Assembly: GCF_021458635.1 (NCBI RefSeq)
Contig: NZ_JAIRDQ010000003.1
Location: 124,001 to 188,000 of the forward strand
Direction: 5' to 3'
Origin: Bradyrhizobium monzae
GTDB lineage: Bacteria > Pseudomonadota > Alphaproteobacteria > Rhizobiales > Xanthobacteraceae
Length of the DNA stretch: 64,000 bases
The notes under the pieces were generated by a model. That model was given only the letters and a program-made list of their open reading frames with translations. It was not told the DNA's origin and made no database searches. The position numbers and the translations under genes are program-made. Below are positions 60,857 through 64,000 of this stretch, piece by piece (position 1 is the stretch's first letter; every line of letters starts with the position of its first letter).

Positions 60857-61918
60857 TCACTCCGCCTGCAGGATCTCCGCGATCGCGGCGCCCGCTGCGA
60901 TGGTGCCGAGCTTGCCGCCGACGTCGCGCGTCGCCCTGCCCTCGCCAAGCGCCTTCGCCACCGCAGTCTCGATCGCACGCGCGGCCTCCTCGTAGCGGGC
61001 CACGCTGTTCTTCTCGCCGTGCCATCCGAGCAGCAGCGCGGTCGAGAGGATCAGCGAGACCGGGTTGGCGACGTCCTGCCCTGCGATGTCCGGCGCCGAG
61101 CCGTGCGCGGCCTGCGCCATGGCGTAGCGATCGCCGACATTGAGCGAGCCGCCGAGGCCGAGGCTGCCCGAGAGCTCCGCGGTGAGATCGGACAGGATGT
61201 CGCCGAACATGTTGGTGGCGACGACGACGTCGAAGCGGTCGGGATTGCGCACCACATGCGCCATCATCGCGTCGACCAGGATGTCGTCGACGGCGAGACC
61301 GGGGTACGCCTTGGCCGCCTCGCGACAGATGCCGAGAAACATGCCGTCGCCGATCTTGAGCACGTTGGCCTTGTGCACGATGGTGAGATGTTTTCGTCGT
61401 TTCATCGCCAGACGGCAGGCGGCGTGCGCGATGCGCTCGCAGCAATAGCGTGTGATCCGGCGCAGCGAGATCACGACGTCCGGCGTGACCAAGAGCTCGC
61501 CATTGCCCTGCTCCATGTTGCGGTCGGCGTAAAAACCTTCGGTGTTCTCGCGGACCACGACGAGGTCGAAATCGCCGAGCCGGCCGGGCCGGCCCGTGTA
61601 AGTGCGCGCGGGCCTGATGTTGGCGTAGAGGTCGAGGTTCTTGCGGAAGTGGCGCGACGGGTTGATCTCGCCATGCGCTTCGTCCTTGAAGTCGAAGGTA
61701 GCGGTCGGCCCCAGGATCAGGCCGTCAGCGGCGCGGACGGTGTCGAGCAGCTCGGGGCGCACGGTGGTGCCTGACAGCTTCAGGCTCGCGTGCCCGACCG
61801 CGTGCTCCTCCAGCCGCAGATTGAGCTGGAAGCGCTCGGACGCCGCGCGCAACACGCCCGATGTCGCGGCCGTGATCTCAGGCCCAATGCCGTCCCCCGG
61901 CAGAACGACGATTTGCAT
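60857..61918 (-). CDS. isocitrate/isopropylmalate dehydrogenase family protein (second paralog)
   Basis: A 353-residue oxidative decarboxylase. GDGIGPEI is at residues 8-15, then RENTEGFYADRN with the canonical Asn, VHKANVLKIGDGMF with the catalytic Lys, the metal Asp region NMFGDILSD, and HGSAPDIAGQ at the nucleotide site. The ENTEG motif and the K-A-N-V-L-K-I-x-D-G pattern point to the NAD-isocitrate, tartrate or homoisocitrate dehydrogenase branch rather than LeuB. AAGGGGATC precedes the ATG at 61918. It is divergent from an MFS exporter. Confidence 0.85.
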   Translation of the reverse strand: MQIVVLPGDGIGPEITAATSGVLRAASERFQLNLRLEEHAVGHASLKLSGTTVRPELLDTVRAADGLILGPTATFDFKDEAHGEINPSRHFRKNLDLYANIRPARTYTGRPGRLGDFDLVVVRENTEGFYADRNMEQGNGELLVTPDVVISLRRITRYCCERIAHAACRLAMKRRKHLTIVHKANVLKIGDGMFLGICREAAKAYPGLAVDDILVDAMMAHVVRNPDRFDVVVATNMFGDILSDLTAELSGSLGLGGSLNVGDRYAMAQAAHGSAPDIAGQDVANPVSLILSTALLLGWHGEKNSVARYEEAARAIETAVAKALGEGRATRDVGGKLGTIAAGAAIAEILQAE

Positions 61919-62089
61919 GATGATCCCCTTCCGAGTGCCGCAGCTGGCGCGATCATACGCCAGCGCGCAGGCTGATCGCCTGACCTTCGCGCATACAATG
62001 CATGCAAGCATATGCCTGTGGAAGCGGCCTCGGGCGTAGTACATGCCGACAGACCATTCGCGCCACGCTGTCGGAGAACGCGCAAGGCA
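61919..62089. promoter_or_regulatory. divergent promoter region with short palindromes
   Basis: The gap contains GCGATCA ... TGATCGC (arms at about 61950 and 61973) and, at 61991-62015, GCATA and TATGC arms around a central TGCATGCA. Such GCATGC-type palindromes are typical of GntR-family operators, but no regulator gene is next to it. The assignment is tentative. Confidence 0.35.
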
Positions 62090-63478
62090 ATGACAATCAC
62101 GTTACCTGCCGCTGCGCGCGAGCCCGATCATCCTGTCACCGATGGCCTGCCCGCCGAGCAGCGCCGCTGGGCGATTGCCGCGATCTTCACCGCGCTGGCG
62201 ATGGCCTCGCTCGACACCGCGATCGCCAACATCGCGCTGCCGGCGATTGCCTCGGATCTGCATGTCAGCCCGGAGCAGTCGGTCTGGGTGGTCAACGTCT
62301 ACCAGATCGCGCTGGTGGCAACGCTGCTGCCGCTCGGCGCGCTGGGCGAGATCGTCGGGCACCAGCGCATCTATCTCGGCGGCCTCGTGCTGTTCACCAT
62401 CGCCTCGCTGTTCTGCGCGGTCGCCTGGTCGCTGGACAGCCTGCTGGTCGCGCGCACGCTGCAGGGCCTCGGCGCCAGCGGGATCATGAGCGTCAACACC
62501 GCGCTGGTGCGCTTCGTCTATCCCGGCCGGATGCAGGGCCGCGGCTTCGGCCACAACGCGCTTGTGGTCGCCACCGCCTTCACCTTCGGCCCCTCGATCG
62601 CTTCCGCCATCCTCGCGGTCGGTCCGTGGCCGTGGCTGTTCGCCGTCAACATCCCATTCGGCCTCGTCGCAATCGGCATCGGCTTTGCGATGCTACCGAA
62701 GACGCCGCGCGCCGATCACGGTTTTGATTTCCTCGGCGCACTCCTCGCGGCAATCTGCCTCGGCCTGTTCATCACGGGCATTGGCAGTGCGGCGCATAAC
62801 CTGTCGCCTGTTATCGTGGCCGTCGAGCTGGTCACGGCGCTCGCGCTCGGCTTCATCCTGACGCGCCGTCATGCCGACCATCCTGCGCCGATGCTGCCGA
62901 TCGACCTGTTCAGCCGGCCGACGTTCGCGCTGTCGGCGGCGACCGCCGTCTGCTCGTTCGCGGTGCAGGGGCTGGCCTTCGTCTCGCTGCCGTTCTATTT
63001 CGAGGACGTGCTCGGCCGCTCGCAGGTCGAGACCGGTTTCTTCATGACCCCGTGGCCGCTGGTGGTCGGCATCATGGCGCCGATCGCCGGTCGCCTCTCC
63101 GACCGCCATCCGGTCGGCCTGTTGGGCGGCATCGGCCTTATCTTGCTGGGCTTCGGCATGGCGCTGCTCGCGCTGCTTCCGGCGAACCCGAGCATTCCCG
63201 ATATCGTCTGGCGGATCATGATCTGCGGCATGGGCTTCGGCTTCTTCCAGGCGCCGAACATGAAGGCGATCATGGGAAGCGCGCCGCCACACCGCGGCGG
63301 CAGCGCATCGGGCATCGTCGCCACCGCGCGCCTGACCGGACAGACGACTGGCGCGGCGCTCGCCGCGGCGTGCTTTGCGCTCGCCGGTCACAACGGCGCG
63401 ACCGTTGCGCTGGCGCTCGGCGCAGGCTTTGCTGCACTCGGCAGCGTGATGAGCTTTTTGCGGCTGGCGGTGAAGTAG
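62090..63478 (+). CDS. MFS multidrug-type exporter (DHA2 family)
   Basis: A 462-residue transporter with about fourteen hydrophobic helices. It begins with the DHA2-type first helix (AALAMASLDTAIANIALPAI pattern in residues about 30-55), has the motif D-T-A-I-A-N-I-A-L-P-A-I, and a helix 2-3 loop GALGEIVGHQRIYLGG like GxLaDrxGrkxxl. It probably exports small hydrophobic compounds by proton antiport. The ATG at 62090 follows AAGG; the in-frame ATG at 62012 would add a 26-residue tail without family support. Confidence 0.85.
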   Translation: MTITLPAAAREPDHPVTDGLPAEQRRWAIAAIFTALAMASLDTAIANIALPAIASDLHVSPEQSVWVVNVYQIALVATLLPLGALGEIVGHQRIYLGGLVLFTIASLFCAVAWSLDSLLVARTLQGLGASGIMSVNTALVRFVYPGRMQGRGFGHNALVVATAFTFGPSIASAILAVGPWPWLFAVNIPFGLVAIGIGFAMLPKTPRADHGFDFLGALLAAICLGLFITGIGSAAHNLSPVIVAVELVTALALGFILTRRHADHPAPMLPIDLFSRPTFALSAATAVCSFAVQGLAFVSLPFYFEDVLGRSQVETGFFMTPWPLVVGIMAPIAGRLSDRHPVGLLGGIGLILLGFGMALLALLPANPSIPDIVWRIMICGMGFGFFQAPNMKAIMGSAPPHRGGSASGIVATARLTGQTTGAALAAACFALAGHNGATVALALGAGFAALGSVMSFLRLAVK

Positions 63479-63485
63479 GCCGACA

Positions 63486-64000
63486 CTATTGCGCCTTCTG
63501 CGCCATCGGTCGGCTGACGATGGCCGCCGCATCGAGCGGGTCGCATTTGACCGTCCGTCTCAGCTTCCACGCACCGTCCCAACCCGCGGTGTCGCTCACA
63601 GGCTTGAACGAAACGCCCTGTGGCATCAGAATAATCGGCTCCGATTTCAGGCAGGCATCGGGAAACGCGATGCCGTGTCCAGCGCTTTTGGAGAAATGCC
63701 CGACCAGCATCTGCGACGCCTGCATCCGCGCCGCCGGCGAGGCCCGCATCGAACGATCGGGATCGAAGGCGCGATAGCATGGCCATTCGGTATGACCAGG
63801 TGCGAACTCATAAGTGATCTTGCAAGCCGCGCCTGACGACTTCACGAACGGCGCATCCGAAGGCGCAGCCGCATCGCGTTCGAACACCAGCGTTTGCAAT
63901 GTCAGCGCTTCCGTCGTCGCATCGGGCGAGACGGGCTTGTCGGAATCGATCGCGATTTCACCACGCGAAAACACCAGCCTCGTCCTGGGTTGAGCGTCCC
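63486..64000 (-). CDS. protein of unknown function (5' end outside the window)
   Basis: An open frame of at least 170 codons that continues past the window edge (..RLVFSRGEIAIDSDKP..). It has several Cys (AACKITYEF, WPCYRAF, DACLKSEP, VKCDPLD) spaced as in disulfide-rich exported proteins. The C-terminus is MAQKAQ. The coding frame upstream of the GTG at 63974 stays open and looks natural, so the true start is probably outside. No family was recognised. It converges with the MFS gene, 7 bases apart. Confidence 0.6.
   Translation of the reverse strand, partial: DAQPRTRLVFSRGEIAIDSDKPVSPDATTEALTLQTLVFERDAAAPSDAPFVKSSGAACKITYEFAPGHTEWPCYRAFDPDRSMRASPAARMQASQMLVGHFSKSAGHGIAFPDACLKSEPIILMPQGVSFKPVSDTAGWDGAWKLRRTVKCDPLDAAAIVSRPMAQKAQ

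Overview
The window looks like chromosome of a Bradyrhizobium-type alphaproteobacterium. It is GC-rich with dense coding. Its centre carries the whole micro-oxic respiration and regulation block known from Bradyrhizobium: fixNOQP and fixGHIS (cbb3 oxidase and its maturation), a UspA/CBS pair, fixL, fixJ, a receiver-only regulator and fixK2. With the TTG start chosen here the FixL protein is 505 residues long, and its key residues fall at His200, Arg220 and His291, as in the characterised Bradyrhizobium protein. Dispersed palindromic intergenic repeats of two types also fit this genus.

Layout. 1-9.6 kb, mostly minus strand: a metabolic block with an ASCH protein, an isocitrate/isopropylmalate-type dehydrogenase, a zinc alcohol dehydrogenase, a complete oligopeptide-type ABC importer and a class III CoA-transferase. 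9.7-13.5 kb: a GlgA-like glycogen synthase, an MpaB-type oxygenase and a patatin phospholipase. 13.6-26.7 kb: the fix island. Near-perfect FixK/FNR boxes precede fixN and fixG, a weaker one lies upstream of uspA, one sits before the receiver gene, and a FixJ-type box precedes fixK2. The block therefore reads as a complete oxygen cascade: FixL senses O2, FixJ activates fixK2, and FixK2 activates the oxidase operons. 26.8-34 kb: an MFS carrier, a PRC-barrel protein, and a glucan-type cluster with an amylo-alpha-1,6-glucosidase-like enzyme, an ABC exporter and a divergent GT4 glycosyltransferase.

34.2-49.1 kb: an alkylsulfatase-like MBL enzyme, a GGDEF cyclase, a TRAP transporter with fused DctQM and a DctP separated by a strong hairpin, trans-aconitate methyltransferase, a divergent SDR without the catalytic Tyr, and a branched-chain/aromatic-acid type ABC operon (livHMGF) with an unusual acyl-CoA-ligase-like protein and a binding protein. 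49.3-60.7 kb is more accessory. It holds a rifampin ADP-ribosyltransferase (arr), a crotonase remnant, two AraC regulators, a three-gene cassette (Tat-exported alpha/beta hydrolase, NDH-2-like flavoprotein, MBL hydrolase), an outer-membrane MetA-type protein, a frameshifted HlyD pseudogene, and two exported proteins, one of them DUF1254/DUF1214. 60.8-64 kb: a second isocitrate/isopropylmalate-type dehydrogenase divergent from a DHA2-type MFS exporter, and an exported-type gene cut by the window end.

No rRNA, tRNA, CRISPR array, transposase or integrase was seen. Most antisense open frames are GC-driven shadows. The points most worth a second look are the regulatory sites of the fix island, the hydrolase/flavoprotein/MBL cassette, the glucan cluster, the SDR and ligase-like proteins with missing catalytic residues, and the decayed genes around 50-58 kb.
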